64,000 bases of DNA from Lunularia cruciata (GCA_948567375.1 OX419759.1:28435493-28499492); one strand, 5' to 3'; shown: positions 34,677-45,797, counted from the first letter of the stretch. Numbers and translations: made by a program. The notes: generated from the letters alone by a model not told the origin.

Positions 34677-37600
34677 CTATTTTGTCTTATTCTCTACTTC
34701 GTAAGCCCGATTAACTTCGTCACTAAACTCCATATTGTTACATATTCCCCCGCCGCTAGTTGGTGACGTCCTCGTCGCCAGTGAAGCTTCGAATTCCTGG
34801 ATGGCCATCTGTGCATTCTGGAGGTGAGAAAGAGGTTCCCATGTGGCATCGTGAAGGGGATACCCTTTCCAAAGGACCTTGTACTCCGTGTGTTGGCGAC
34901 GGCCTCGTTGAATATGGCAACGCACAAGGATACGATCAACTTCGTACTCCTCATGATCATTGATAGGGATAGGAAGAGGGGGAGGTTGGACTCGAGAGGA
35001 AAAGGAAGAAGGGTTAGGAACAAAGGGTTTCAACTTGGAAACGTGAAAGACAGGATGGATATGCATGTGACAAGGTAAGGCAAGACGATAAGCAACAGGA
35101 GAGATAATGTGGGTGATATCAAAGGGTCCTATCCAATTAGGAGCAAGTTTACGAACTTGGGTATCAAGTGGGAGAGGGAGGTTACTAGAGGATAGCATGA
35201 CTTTATCACCAACTTCAAAGGTGAGATCACGACGATGATGGTCTGCATATTTTTTTTGGCGATTTTGAGCAACAAGGAGGTGAGATTTGGCTTGTTGGAG
35301 AGATTGGGATATAGTGGTCAAGAATGTAGAAGTATGAGGAACGTGAGAGGGAGGAGGAGCAAGAAGGGAATCTGGAACAAGCGGATCTTGGCCAAAATTG
35401 AGAAAGAAGGGAGAAAATCCAGTGCTTGCCTGTTTGGAATTGTTGTAGGCAAATTCTGCAGCTGCAAGACATTCATCCCAGTTGGTATGGTGGACATTGA
35501 CAAAGGCCCGCAACATATCCTCCAATGTATGATTGGCGCGTTTGGTTTGTCCATCAGTTTGAGGATGATAGGCCGTGGACAAAGCAAGCTTGGTGCCGAG
35601 TATCTGGAAGAGTGCTTGCCAAAAATTCCCGATAAATCGAGGATCACGGTCGGAGATGAGTACACGTGGCATCCCATGATGCTTGAAGACATTGTCGAAG
35701 TAGATTTGCGCTAAGGTTGGAGCATCCATGGTATCACAGGTTGGTGCCAAGTGGATTTGCTTACTAAGCTTATCCACAAACACCACAATTGCGGTGTGTC
35801 CTTGTTTTGTCTTTGGCAAGGATGTGATGAGATCCAAGCTCACATGCTCCCAACGAGCGGATGGAATGGCGAGTGGTTGAAGGAGTCCACTCGGCTTCTG
35901 GTTGCTGGCCTTGTTCCGTTGGCAACTCTCACATGATCGGACAAAGTCTCAAACATCTCGTGTCATGTTGGGCCACCACCATTGGCGTTGGAGGGTGTCC
36001 AAGGTCTTGTCCACTCCCATGTGACCAGCTATTGGTAAATCATGGGCTTCTTGAAGGCGCACTAGTCGAAGATCACCTTTGGCTGGAACATAGATCTGGT
36101 CTGCATGGAATAAAAGGCCTTCCTTGAAGGAGAAGGTGTTGTACTCCTTGTCGCATGCTGTCAGACGACCGTGTACCATCTGGAAGAAGGGATCTTGTCG
36201 TAGAGCTGATTGAAACTCATTGTGGACCTTAGGGTCAATGGACACCGTTGTAATTGCCGCCGTGATAAAAGGAAGATCCTTCAAATCAGGTCGTCGTGAT
36301 AGAGCATCGGGAATGACATGGAACCGACCTGGTTTGTACTCAAGTTTGATGTCAAACAATTGGAGTTGCTCTTCCCATCGATGATGCCGGCTCTTCATGT
36401 GCTCCAAGTGTAAGGTCTGCAGCAATGGCTTGTGATCAGTTCGCATGATCACTTGTTTCCCCAAGAGATAATGCCTCCATACCTTGGTGGCATATACCAT
36501 TGCAAGTTGTTCCCGATCTCGAGCAGAGTAATTTCTTTCCGCTGTATTTAGTCGGTGAGACACAAAGGCAATCGGATGTAGTCCATCTGGAATTTCTTGT
36601 TGCAACACAGCTCCAATTGCAAAGTTAGAAGCATCAAAATCAACCACACAAGGTAGTTGAGGATCATATGGTTGAAGAATAGGTCTTGAAGACACCATAT
36701 GCTTTAACTTCTGGAATGCTTCTTCATGCTTGGTGGTCCATTGGAAGCTCGAGTTCTTTCCCAAGAGGTCAGTCAATGGTGCAGCCATGTGAGCATAATA
36801 GTGGATGAACCGTCGGAAAAAACTGGCCAATCCATTGAATGCTCGTACTTCTGTAGCATCCTTTGGGGTAGGCCAATCAGTAATGGCCTTGATCTTCTCT
36901 TCTTCCATCTTGATCCCCTCTGATGAGATCTTATGACCCAAGAAGGTAACCTCCTTCTGCCAAAAAGCACACTTTGACTTCTTGCAGGAAAATTTCCACT
37001 GTCGTAGTCATCTTAGGACTTCTCGCACATGATTCACATGTTCTGCCTCTGTCCTACTATAGATTAAGATATCATCTAAGAACACCACCACGGACCGATC
37101 CAATAGTCCCTCCAACACTCGATGCATCTGATCCATGAAGACTGCTGGAGCATTAGTGAGTCCGAAAGGTAGAACTCTCAACTCAAAATGTCCATACCTT
37201 GTGCAAAAAGCAGTCTTTTGCACGTCCTCTCCTTCAATAGGAATTTGCCACTAGCCGCTACGAAGATCCAGCTTGGAAAAGTAGCGTGCTCCACTTAGTT
37301 GATCAAGCAGGTCATCGATCCGAGGTAAGGGATATGCATTCTTCACGGTTTGCTTATTGAGCCCACGGTAATCAATACAGAAACGAAGTCCTCCATCCTT
37401 CTTTGGAACAAATAGTACCGGTGCTCCCCACGGAGAGGTACTATGTCGTATGAAATCCTTCTCCAACAATTCTGTAAGTGTTGTTCGCAACTCCTCCAAC
37501 TCCTTTGGTGAGAGCCGATAGATTGGTCTACTCACTGGGGTACTCCCTAGCAATAACTTGATCTTGAAGGGCATACCTCGATCGGAGGGTAATCCCTTTG

Positions 37601-38384
37601 GCAGATCATCCGGAAACACATCTGCAAACTCCTGAACTATCCGATCAACCATTACTTGATGCGGCACTTGGCCCTCCTCAGATTGTTCTTGTGCAATCGG
37701 TTTGATCCACACCGCGAATATAGACTTATCATCCTCCAAAGCTTGCTCTATGGCTGCTTCATTCACAAACTTCCCTTCTAGGGACTCATCTCTCTTCCAA
37801 GCTTGCTCCATGGTTGCCTTCCTGGCAAACTTCCCGTCTTGGGACTCATCTCCCTTCCAGATTCGCTCTATGGCTACCTTCTCGACAAACTTCCCATCTT
37901 GGGACTGACTATTCTTAGGTGTCTTACTCAGAGGTGCCAGACAACCTAATCGGAAATTCCTACCTTGGTGTTGTACTTGAATTTGGTGTCGGGTCCAATC
38001 AAATTGAACCTTATGACATTCAAGCCAAGGTAGACCTAGAATGATATCATAATGTAGAGGTGCCACTACGAACCTCATACACTCCAAATACTCCTTCCCA
38101 ATCTTGAAGGTAACAGGATGCAAGGTGCGGAATGCAGAACCCTTTCTACCATCCGCCATCATCAAACTACTTCCAATCCCTGGCCTGATAGGAATACCCA
38201 ATTCCTTTGCCACTTGCATAGACATGCAATTCTCTGAACTTCCAGAATCAACCAAAATTCTACAACCCCGATTAGATATCATACCTTGCAAGTGAAGCAA
38301 ACTTGCATAGGTCGAGCCTTCAATCCCATTGGAACTAATCAAGCTCCCAGTAGGCGGCTCGAAATCTCCTACTAGGATTCCTCG
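34677..38384 (-). pseudogene. Chromovirus C pol, -1 frame relative to gag, three in-frame stops
   Basis: About 1235 codons in one frame. Protease: [11 protein letters not shown] with intact [20 protein letters not shown], a TAG at 37251-37253 replacing the usual Tyr of RSGYxQ, then FLDDILIYS; a TGA follows at 37008-37010. RNase H: VVDFDASNFAIGAVLQ and RTDHKPLL. Integrase: H..H..C..C finger with a TGA at 35949-35951, then MSLD, ISDRD and TKRAN; the catalytic Glu of the usual TERxN is Lys. The C-terminal chromodomain has EEYEVDRIL, YKVLWKGYP and ATWEP. Pol copies and inserts the element; this copy would need enzymes from another element. Confidence 0.92.
34743..34754 (-). other. Polypurine tract of chromovirus C
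   Basis: GGCGGGGGAATA on the minus strand directly before the 3' LTR. The pol reading frame runs through it and ends 66 bp inside the LTR. Confidence 0.8.
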
Positions 38385-39268
38385 TTTCCCGGATCATTCC
38401 GCTCCACAACCTCCACTTGGGCAACTTGTCGAGGTCGTCCATTCTTGAGTGGACATTCAGCAATGCGATGCCCCAACTGGCGACAATAAAAGCAACCTCC
38501 ATTTTGTCGTAATCTTTCTCTATCTGCTGTGCCAAGTGGTCTTCGCTGGATAGCATCAATCTCCATTGGTACCGGTTCTTCCACTCGTGGTACGGGTAGG
38601 TTTTGTGTAGGTCGAGGTCGAGACCAAGTTGTTGCAACTAAGGAATCAAAATGCTCAGCCAATTGCATGGCTTCTTCTACGTTCTGTGGCTCTCGCATGG
38701 TCACCTCCAATCTGGTTCGTGACTTCAATCCTCGCACAAATCGATCCAGAACTTCACCTTCTTGGATATCTGGAATTTGCATGATGATATTCTGAAATTG
38801 TGTGATGTAGCTTCTCACCGAACCAATCTGCCTCAACTCCGCCAATTTATCTTGTGCAGCTCGGGTGGCATTTATAGTCTGAAATCGACCAAGTATTGCA
38901 TCCTTGAATTCTGCCCATGTCAAAATTGGTGTAACAATTTGTCATTCAACTCTTTCTACTCGGAATCGCCACCAAAGTTTTGCCACGCCATCCAACTGGC
39001 TAGAAGCCAAGAGAATTTGTTTCCGCTCGTCTTGAAGATTGGTGGCTTCAAAGTAACGTTCACAGTCAAACACACAATTCTCCACTGTGCCTGGAACATT
39101 CTTGCCTTCAAACACCTTGGGTTTCGGAAATCGAATGCGATCTTCTCCATCTCGAACTGGCGCTCTGTCTATCTGTTCTCGTCGTTGCTGGTCTCGTTCA
39201 TCCAACAATCGAGTAAGATGCTCGATTTGTTGTTGCATTGCAAGGATAACATCCGGTATTGCGGCCAT
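38372..39268 (-). pseudogene. Chromovirus C gag with one in-frame TGA
   Basis: Starts MAAIPDVILAMQQQ (ATG at 39268). The capsid-type segment has PKVFEGKNVPGTVEN and LDGVAKLWWRF, then an in-frame TGA at 38942-38944, then TWAEFKDAILGRF. The zinc knuckle CFYCRQLGHRIAEC is intact. It ends at TAG 38372-38374. Length without the stop would be 298 residues. Gag forms the particle that carries the RNA. The single nonsense codon could have arisen by C-to-T or G-to-A change. Confidence 0.9.
38384..38390 (-). promoter_or_regulatory. Candidate -1 ribosomal frameshift site between gag and pol
   Basis: In the gag frame the codons are CCG GGA AAC GAG GAA TCC TAG. G GGA AAC fits the slippery pattern X XXY YYZ. 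Slipping back one base gives the pol frame, which is open from here into the protease. Gag would otherwise end 12 nt downstream. No downstream pseudoknot was modelled. Confidence 0.5.
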
Positions 39269-39526
39269 TGCTACTACCCTAATCCACTACCCTCAATTTA
39301 TCTAGTTGATTAACACATAGATACAACACGTCCACCGTTCTCCATAAGTCACAACTGGAAGTATCAAGGGTTCCTCTGACACGGTGATCATATGTAGAAA
39401 ATCCTGCCCAAAGCGTGAGGTGATGAACTGTGTGAAACGATGCTTTGGTAATATCTGGACATGAAAGTCCCAATGGTTTGGCGGAAGTGGATTTGGTGGT
39501 CCATAAATTCCATCCATCCCATTCCT

Positions 39527-39538
39527 GCTTTGATACCA
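39527..39538 (-). other. Primer-binding site (tRNA-iMet) of chromovirus C
   Basis: TGGTATCAAAGC on the minus strand, one mismatch to the initiator-Met site, one base from the 5' LTR. Confidence 0.85.
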
Positions 39539-39539
39539 A

Positions 39540-39962
39540 TGTAAAAGACCAAAACCGAGGAGAGAAATAGGAGAATGGAAATTCACATTGGGACACTTGA
39601 ATGAGGGAAAACTCCGAATGCCTAGCATGAGCTTCGGCCTTGGTATTTATAGGTAGCATACAAGACCCTTGAAGCTTCTCAAGAAGCTTCCTTGAGCCGC
39701 TTTCTTGGAGTGCAAGCCAAGTTAACTAGGAAGCTTCTCAAGAAGCTTCCTTCTAGAAGTCACCTACTTGGCATGCAAGCTAAGCTAGTTAGAAGCTTCT
39801 AGAAGCTTCCTTCTAGAAGCTACCTGCTTAGGGCGCAAGTTAACTAGTTGGGAAGCTTCCTAAGAAGCTTCTTAGATGCTTCTAGAATATTCCAGGCTAT
39901 TTTGTCTTATTCTCTACTTCGTAAGCCCGATTAACTTCGTCACTAAACTCCATATTGTTACA
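39540..39962 (-). repeat. 5' LTR of chromovirus C
   Basis: 423 bp. It is identical to 34320-34742 except for four transitions at 39760, 39773, 39825 and 39893. It contains the same heat-shock-like cluster and TATA box and would drive transcription of the element. Confidence 0.98.
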
Positions 39963-40252
39963 ATGTCTCACTAAATAACAAATTTCTACTTGAGTGTTAA
40001 AAAGGAAAGGATTTGGGACATTCAAATCCATCACAACAAAATTTAGATTGTCAAATCCCACTCTTTATTGTAAATCACTATAGGCAAAATCATTGGGTTT
40101 GGTGAATTCATCACTATATCCATGAACTCTACTCCGAAGTGAAAAACTAGATACACTCTCACTTGCTCATGTTGAATGTACATAATCTTGATGTGGAATG
40201 GATTCAAGAACAAAAAGCAAGGTGCTGGATATTGTCCTCCCAGAGCCTCCAT
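39963..40252 (-). pseudogene. Chromovirus B3 gag, N-terminal part
   Basis: ATG at 40252 begins MEALGGQYPAP, aligning with B1 gag at 18534, and runs through NPFHIK.MYIQHEQ. It was separated from the rest of gag by element C. Confidence 0.85.
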
Positions 40253-40378
40253 TCCATCCTCTCTCTAGCACTCCTAATCTACCAATTACACCAAGATGTC
40301 TCTCCTCAAAATTACTCAGTCTCAAATAGCCCATGTTCTTCCAAGAGGGATGATCCACTCTCTTGGATGACAACACCT

Positions 40379-40390
40379 GCTCTGATACCA
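40379..40390 (-). other. Primer-binding site (tRNA-iMet) of B3
   Basis: A perfect TGGTATCAGAGC on the minus strand, one base from the LTR. Confidence 0.9.
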
Positions 40391-40391
40391 T

Positions 40392-41899
40392 TGTAATACT
40401 TTGAGGATATGAGACTTGAAAGGAAACACACTATGAGAAACACATGATTTCACACTCAAATCTTTGATGCCCCAAAGAAGCATCTCCTCTTTATTATATA
40501 GACAAAGTGTAATACAAAGGGTTAGCCATATGATCTAGATGTGAAATTTGGTTTGGTAACTTCTAGAATGATGTTATACATGATGGTAAAAATAGATCAG
40601 ATAGAAGTATCACCAAAAGAGTACTTCTACTAATAAGGCAGAATACAAAATAAACTTGAGAACCTTAGAACCAATAGCTAGACATATGATTTAAAGGTGA
40701 AAATTGGTTTGGTAACATCTGGAAGGATGTTACACATGATGTACTAAATAGATCAGAAAGAGGTATCATCAAAAGAGGACTTCTACTAATAGAGTAGGAA
40801 CCGAAATATGCTTGAAATCTTTGAAGGCAATTTCGGAGGCCTAAACGGATGAACTAGGCCTCGAAAATGTGCAAATTCCCCCCCCCCCTCCCCCCCAAAT
40901 AGAGAGAAAGGCTGGCCTTTCCTCCCCCTTGCTTTGTCTTGTCGAGAGTTTCCCAATAGTACCTCATCCACGTGATTCTGAGATTCCCTAAAAGATTCCC
41001 TCTGGTCAAAGCTTGTTTGACCAACCAGATAGGACCTAGACTGGATAGGTCACCCATCCAAGTAAGTAATCCAAGGGTGGAGCTTGCTGACAGGTCACCT
41101 ATCTGTGTCCCTAATCCTATGGTGGAGCTTCCTTGGAGGAGATCCTCTTTATCTATATAATAAAGAGAAGGTGCTCCCTTGGGGCATCGAATGTTTGAGT
41201 GTGCAATTTGTGTTTTCTCTCTTCTCTTGTCCTCGGAGTATGACACAAAGAGTATCTCTTCCAAAGAAGCTCCACCCTAGGATTAGGCACACAGATAGAT
41301 GACTTGTCAGCAACCTCCACCCTTGGATTACTTACTTGGTTGGGTGACATGTTGGTCTTGGTCCTATCTGGTTGGCCAAATAAGCTTTTGACCGAAAGGA
41401 ATCTTTGAGGGAATCTTCCTATAGGAATCTCAGAATCACGTGGATGAGGTACTATTGGGAAACTCTCGACAAGACAAAGCAAGGGGGAGGAAGGGCCAGC
41501 CTTTCTCTCTGTTTGGGGGGGAGGGGAGAAATTTGCACATTTTTGAGGCCTAATTCATCCGTTTAGGCCTCCAAAATTGCCTTCAAAGATTTCAAGCATA
41601 TTTTGGTTCCTACTCTATTAGTAGAAGTCCACTTTTGGTGATACTTCTTTTTGATCTATTTAGTACATCATGTGTAACATCCTTGTAGATATTACCAAAC
41701 CAATTTTCACCTTTAAATCATATGTCTAGCTAGTGGTTCTAAGGTTTTCAAGTATATTTTGGTTTTTGCACTATTAGTAGAAGTACCCTTTTGGTGATAC
41801 TTCTATCTGATCTATTTTGACCATCATATATAACATTATTCTAGATGTTATGAAACCAAATTTCACATCTAGATCATATGGCTAGCTCTTGGTATTACA
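40392..41899 (-). repeat. 5' LTR of chromovirus B3, split by a solo LTR
   Basis: The LTR runs 40392-40507 and resumes after the solo LTR, ending TATTACA at 41899. Without the insert and one duplication copy it is about 765 bp, close to the 758 bp of its partner. CACGTG (G-box) occurs near 41438. Confidence 0.9.
40508..41245 (+). repeat. B-family solo LTR inside the B3 LTR, opposite orientation
   Basis: 738 bp, TGTAATAC to GTATGACA (end mutated from TATTACA), in plus orientation. Perfect CAAAG duplication at 40503-40507 and 41246-41250. It has the W-box inverted pair near 41006, a CACGTG near 40969 and a poly-C run near 40880. Confidence 0.95.
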
Positions 41900-41904
41900 T
41901 AAAC

Positions 41905-43445
41905 CTTCCTAGTAGAGTCATCTATAAAAGTGACCTAATATTGTAAACCCACAAGAGATGCCACTAGAGAAGGACCCCACACATCTATGTGTACAAGATC
42001 TAGCTTCTCTATCCTAGGTGCTCAAGGATGAAACAAACTCTTTTCTACTTCCCAAATATGGAATCTTCACAAAGACCTACATTGATGGTTTTCAGATCTG
42101 GTAGTTTATCCTTCTTCATCATCACCTTCATGCCTTTTTCACTCATATGCACAAGTTTTCAATCCGAAATATTATCATCTTATTTTGTTATACAAGTGCT
42201 ATTGTATCCTTTTCCTTGGTGTTGTTAGTCATGTAGAGTGTCACCAACTTGTTCACTCATGCACTCACCATAATTACTTTGGTGATTTTTTGTGAACCAC
42301 CTATAAAGGTTGTGACATACCCTTCAATGTCAAGTTTCCCAATTGAGATTAAATTTCTCTTCAAGCATCAAACATGCTAAAATTCTTCAATTTACATGCC
42401 AATTGATTTGGCATTTTGATATGAATATCATCTTGCACTACAAGGCTCATCCAAAGGCTCATCATCAGCAAGATAAACCTTTCCAAAATCTCTAGCAATG
42501 TAATTTAACATACACTCTTTTTGCGAGGTAGAGTAAAATGAAGCGTCAGAATCAAGAATCCATGACTCCATAGGACTGACTGTACTAAAGATCAAGATAC
42601 CATGGACTTCCTCTATAATGGCATTCACATAATCCTCATTTTGCTCCTTGCTTGGATTCTTCTTTATAAACCAACATTTCTTTTTTGTGTGCTCCCTCTT
42701 ACCACAATGCAAACATCCACCATCTTTTGATCTAGACTTGCTTCTCCTCTTGGACTTGGATCTACTATGATTGTCACTATGTTGCATACTTCATACTCTG
42801 TTTTCAAATGTAATTAGTGCCAATCCAAGCTTTTGGTTCACTCTCTCCTTCTAATATTTTCATTGAGTATTAGATTTTGGACCTCCTCAAACTTCAATTT
42901 GTTTGAGCCACAAGCATCACTTACTGTTATCATCATTACACTCAGACTTTCAAGCGAAGAAGATAGGAGAATTAGAGCATGCACTTCATCCTCAAAATTG
43001 ATTTCCGTTGAACTTAACTAGCTTGCGATAAGGTTGAATGCATTAATGTGATTTGTGACATAGTGACCTTCTCTTATCTTTAGATCAAATAAACAACACA
43101 TCAAGTACACCGTAGTGGAAAATGAGTGTTTCTCATACATATTTGTCAAGGATTTCAATAGACGTGACGTTATCTTCTATTGAACACAACATTTCTAGCA
43201 AATGTCAACCGAACAACTCCCAAAGTTGGTTGATCGATTTATCCCAATCTTCTTGTGACATGAATTTTGGTTTCAAACCTTCAAGAGGTATATGAAACTT
43301 CTTAGGATTCTTAGGATACAAGTAATCTTCAATCTGCATCTTATAGACCAAAATCTTTGCCATCAAATTTGTCTATCTTGACCTTTCATTCTTCTCTTGT
43401 CATTGCTACCACACTTCCCTTTGAACTTATTACTTCGATACCAAT
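41905..43445 (-). pseudogene. Copia D: gag, protease and start of integrase
   Basis: The minus strand at 42428-42787 encodes a basic SKSKRRSKSRSK stretch, a zinc knuckle CLHCGKREHTKKKC, and a protease-like WILDSDASFYST in which the usual D-S/T-G-A-S is D-S-D-A-S. Upstream gag extends to about 43.4 kb; downstream is the integrase start. Next to the 5' LTR a TTGGTATCG resembles the tRNA-iMet primer-binding site. Frames are broken. Confidence 0.85.
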
Positions 43446-44009
43446 TGTTGTGGATCCTTTGTAATCTATCTTGACTTCTAGCGGCAGTCCCCCAAAGTGT
43501 TGGGATCAACCCTACACCATAAGAACAACAATATATGGAGATAGAGAAAAGAACCTGAAAAAGAATATCTCACACAATCAGATACACAAGATTACGTGGT
43601 TAAGAGTCCCTTGCTCTTACATACACAAGATTTAACGTGGTTAAGAATCCCTTGCTCTTACATGCAACCCGTGCTGCACCTATAAAAGATTTTACTATCC
43701 AATTGATACAAGTTACCAAGATTTCCAAGAAACTCTCTCACTATAGCGCTTTCCATGCATATCTTTTCCCATTCTAACTTGATCAACCCTCCTAACCAAT
43801 TTACTGCAAGTCGATGTTCCTTGAGTCCCACCTTATAGACTCACTCCAACCAGCTCCAGCAAGTTGCTGGAGCTGGTTGGATGAACATTACAAAGAGTCA
43901 CGTTGATTTTCTTCCCGATTTTGGACAATTTATGTCACAGACAATCCGAGCCGCAGATCTCAGCATCACAAATCAGATTAGTCGAACGAATCAGGCTGTA
44001 CATCCTAAC
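43446..44009 (-). repeat. 5' LTR of copia D (right)
   Basis: It begins TGTTGTGGATCC next to the primer-binding site and shares blocks with 11044-11549. A block of about 40 bp (ACACAAGATT.ACGTGGTTAAG) is tandemly duplicated at about 43581-43660. The right end is uncertain by about 10 bp. Confidence 0.7.
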
Positions 44010-44900
44010 GAAAATGTGGGAATAGCCAGGAAATCTTGGCAATTGAAAACTTTTCTGTCGACTAATCTCCGAATTCTCGAAACTTTTCTGCCCACTATGG
44101 AGATGGATCGTCGAACTTTAATATGTGGGAATAACCAGGAAATCCTGGCAATTGGAAAGAAGAGCATTTTGTGATTTATCTCTTGCGAGTCGGGATGTTT
44201 TGTTTTTAGGCGGAGCTGAGAAGAAAGCTCCGCCCCCGCTTCCGAGGCATGCAGAGAAGGTAAAATCCAAACCTGAAGCTCAACCTGAACCAAAACATAT
44301 GGCAAAGAAAGTTGAACCAGAATTTGCGCCAAAGAAACCTGAGCCGAAAGCTGCACCAAAGATACCTGAAGCAAAACGTACCCCTAATAGATTTTGTGGT
44401 ATCCGGAGCATCACACATGTTCCATATCGTTTTACACGCATTTTACACGCATGGGAGCAGAATTAGATGCAGAGCCGCGGGGCTAAGAGTCATCAATTCT
44501 ATGCTAAAATTGTGTTGAAGGTTGGCTTGACATGTGATTTCGTACTCAAACAAGTGAGATTGTCAGTGATAGCTCCTGAGAGAACAATATCCATGTACTT
44601 TACCTGGGAGATCTAACAATGATTTCACAATCACAAAAATTGTTTGAAGATATGAACCGAGTTTGCGGGGAAGGAGGATCATTTGGGAGGACGTTAGAAG
44701 ATTTACGCTGATTGGCAAAGCTTTGAAAAAGTAATAAGCAGCCAGGAAACTGAAGAAACAGTCCACTCCCCGAAGAGTCTCAACTGATGGCACAAATCCT
44801 GGCTGAAGGAATCCCCCACTCCCCGATGAATCTGAACTGATGGCACAAGATTTGTCGAGATGTCTCCTTCCGCGCACCACGGTTCACTCGCCCATCAATT
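44010..44900 (+). pseudogene. Decayed coding fragments of unknown origin
   Basis: 44125-44466 contains a Lys/Pro/Glu-rich segment with repeated (E/K)PEPK and KKPEPKAAP units, then TRILHAWEQN. Further protein-like stretches follow in other frames (for example VLKVGLTCDFVLKQVRL near 44515-44565). A 34-bp block (TGTGGGAATA.CCAGGAAATC) is repeated at 44023 and 44119. A second block around ACTCCCCGA.GA.TCT.AACTG is repeated at about 44762 and 44815. I do not recognise a family. This may be a gene remnant broken near the copia insertion or a chance series of frames. Confidence 0.25.
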
Positions 44901-45797
44901 CGAATTTTTTATGTATTCTATCTTCGTTCTTGTCACACGTCCCTGGTACGGGTGCCACTTCTCGGAGGGTTCTCACCTCTAACACACATTTGCAACGTAC
45001 ACAATTCTCCAACCATTTCCCACTTAGCTCACTTAATTTTCCATAGCCATTTTGCCTGAAATATTATAACTAAAACCTCTACAAGCCCGTAAGCTTTTCG
45101 TCACGCGTTCTACGGGAGGGTTTTTTCAAGACGTTTCTTCTCTAAAAGAAACTTTCACGGGTAATCTCTATATTTCCTCTAGAAATCCGTCGATTCAAGA
45201 TGTGAAACCCTCTATTTCGCTCCAAAACTCAAAAGGATTTATACATCTTAAGAGCAAAGAAGACGAGATATGTACTACGTCCACACTGAACTTTATTAAC
45301 GATGCAGCTAGCTTACGTTTAGCTTACGTTTATCTGCGATATCCACTTTCACAGAGCGTTCGCTGATAAATAACGCAGTAGATGATTTTTTAGCACTGCC
45401 GACGTGATGAGTGTCTTCAGTTAATTTTCACGATCTTTCTTCAGAAAATAGAACCATATATTCCGGTATTCAAAGTGCTCAATCAATTTCCACAGGAATA
45501 AAAATGTAAGAGTACAAGCGTGCTATCTCCAGAGTTGTAATGGAAGAAGATGTTACAGTAGTGTAGCAACACTTATGCCGATTATGATTGATAGACAACG
45601 TTCAAAAATCTCGTCGGAATTCACAAATGGATAAATCTTACACCGCTCAATGAGCTGTATTTGTACATTTCGGGCTGCAGTTTCTGCAACTTCTGCTGTA
45701 CAACATAGTCACAAGCAAAATTCTTGTACAAGTTTCTCTAGAATGCCTTTCCGCCTCACTTGAATTGTGAGCAACAACTTCTATGTGCCTAGACTAT
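44900..45797. other. Intergenic, includes presumed 3' UTR of the LEA gene
   Basis: No coding motif seen. A short direct repeat AGCTTACGTTT occurs twice near 45310-45330. The last few hundred bases are expected to hold the LEA gene 3' UTR. Confidence 0.5.

Larger units (their letters stand above)
34320..34742 (-). repeat. 3' LTR of chromovirus C
   Basis: 423 bp, TGTAAAAGACC to ATTGTTACA on the plus strand. U3 carries eight GAAGCTTC palindromes. It differs from the 5' LTR by four transitions only. Confidence 0.98.
34320..39962 (-). mobile_element. Chromovirus C, full-length young copy, TSD ATGTC
   Basis: A 5643-bp minus-strand Ty3/gypsy element. The two 423-bp LTRs differ at only four positions, all transitions. 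ATGTC is duplicated at 34315-34319 and 39963-39967. It has a tRNA-iMet-type primer-binding site, a polypurine tract, gag with a CCHC knuckle, and a pol of PR-RT-RH-IN-chromodomain. Gag has one stop and pol three, and the integrase glutamate is lost, so this copy is not autonomous. A solo LTR (61030-61440) and an older partial copy (1-873) of the same family are in the window. Confidence 0.97.
28911..41899 (-). mobile_element. Chromovirus B3, complete but nested, TSD TAAAC
   Basis: A minus-strand Ty3/gypsy element with LTRs at 28911-29668 and 40392-41899 (the latter split by a solo LTR). Identical TAAAC lies at 28906-28910 and 41900-41904. Its primer-binding site is a perfect TGGTATCAGAGC. Family C element 34320-39962 sits in its gag. 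It inserted into the integrase gene of copia D. Confidence 0.95.
11044..44009 (-). mobile_element. Ty1/copia retrotransposon D, split by nested insertions
   Basis: Four pieces of one minus-strand copia element can be read in order from right to left: gag/protease/integrase start (41905-43445), integrase (28198-28910), reverse transcriptase start (26677-27437), and RT end plus RNase H (11560-12568). LTRs flank them at both ends. The pieces join exactly once B2, a solo LTR and B3 are removed by their target-site duplications. The domain order PR-IN-RT-RH is that of Ty1/copia. All coding parts contain stops. The outer target-site duplication could not be identified, and the LTR borders are good to about 10-20 bp. 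Confidence 0.85.

Noticed and set aside
35235-35714. 159-codon plus-strand frame
   Set aside because: Antisense to the integrase core of chromovirus C.
38762-39313. 183-codon plus-strand frame
   Set aside because: Antisense to chromovirus C gag; no independent motif.
10360-45265. AGAGCAAAGAAGAC shared by about 10370 and 45250 on either side of the copia block
   Set aside because: Similarity stops after about 20 bases, so it is not a target duplication or a duplicated gene part that can be supported.
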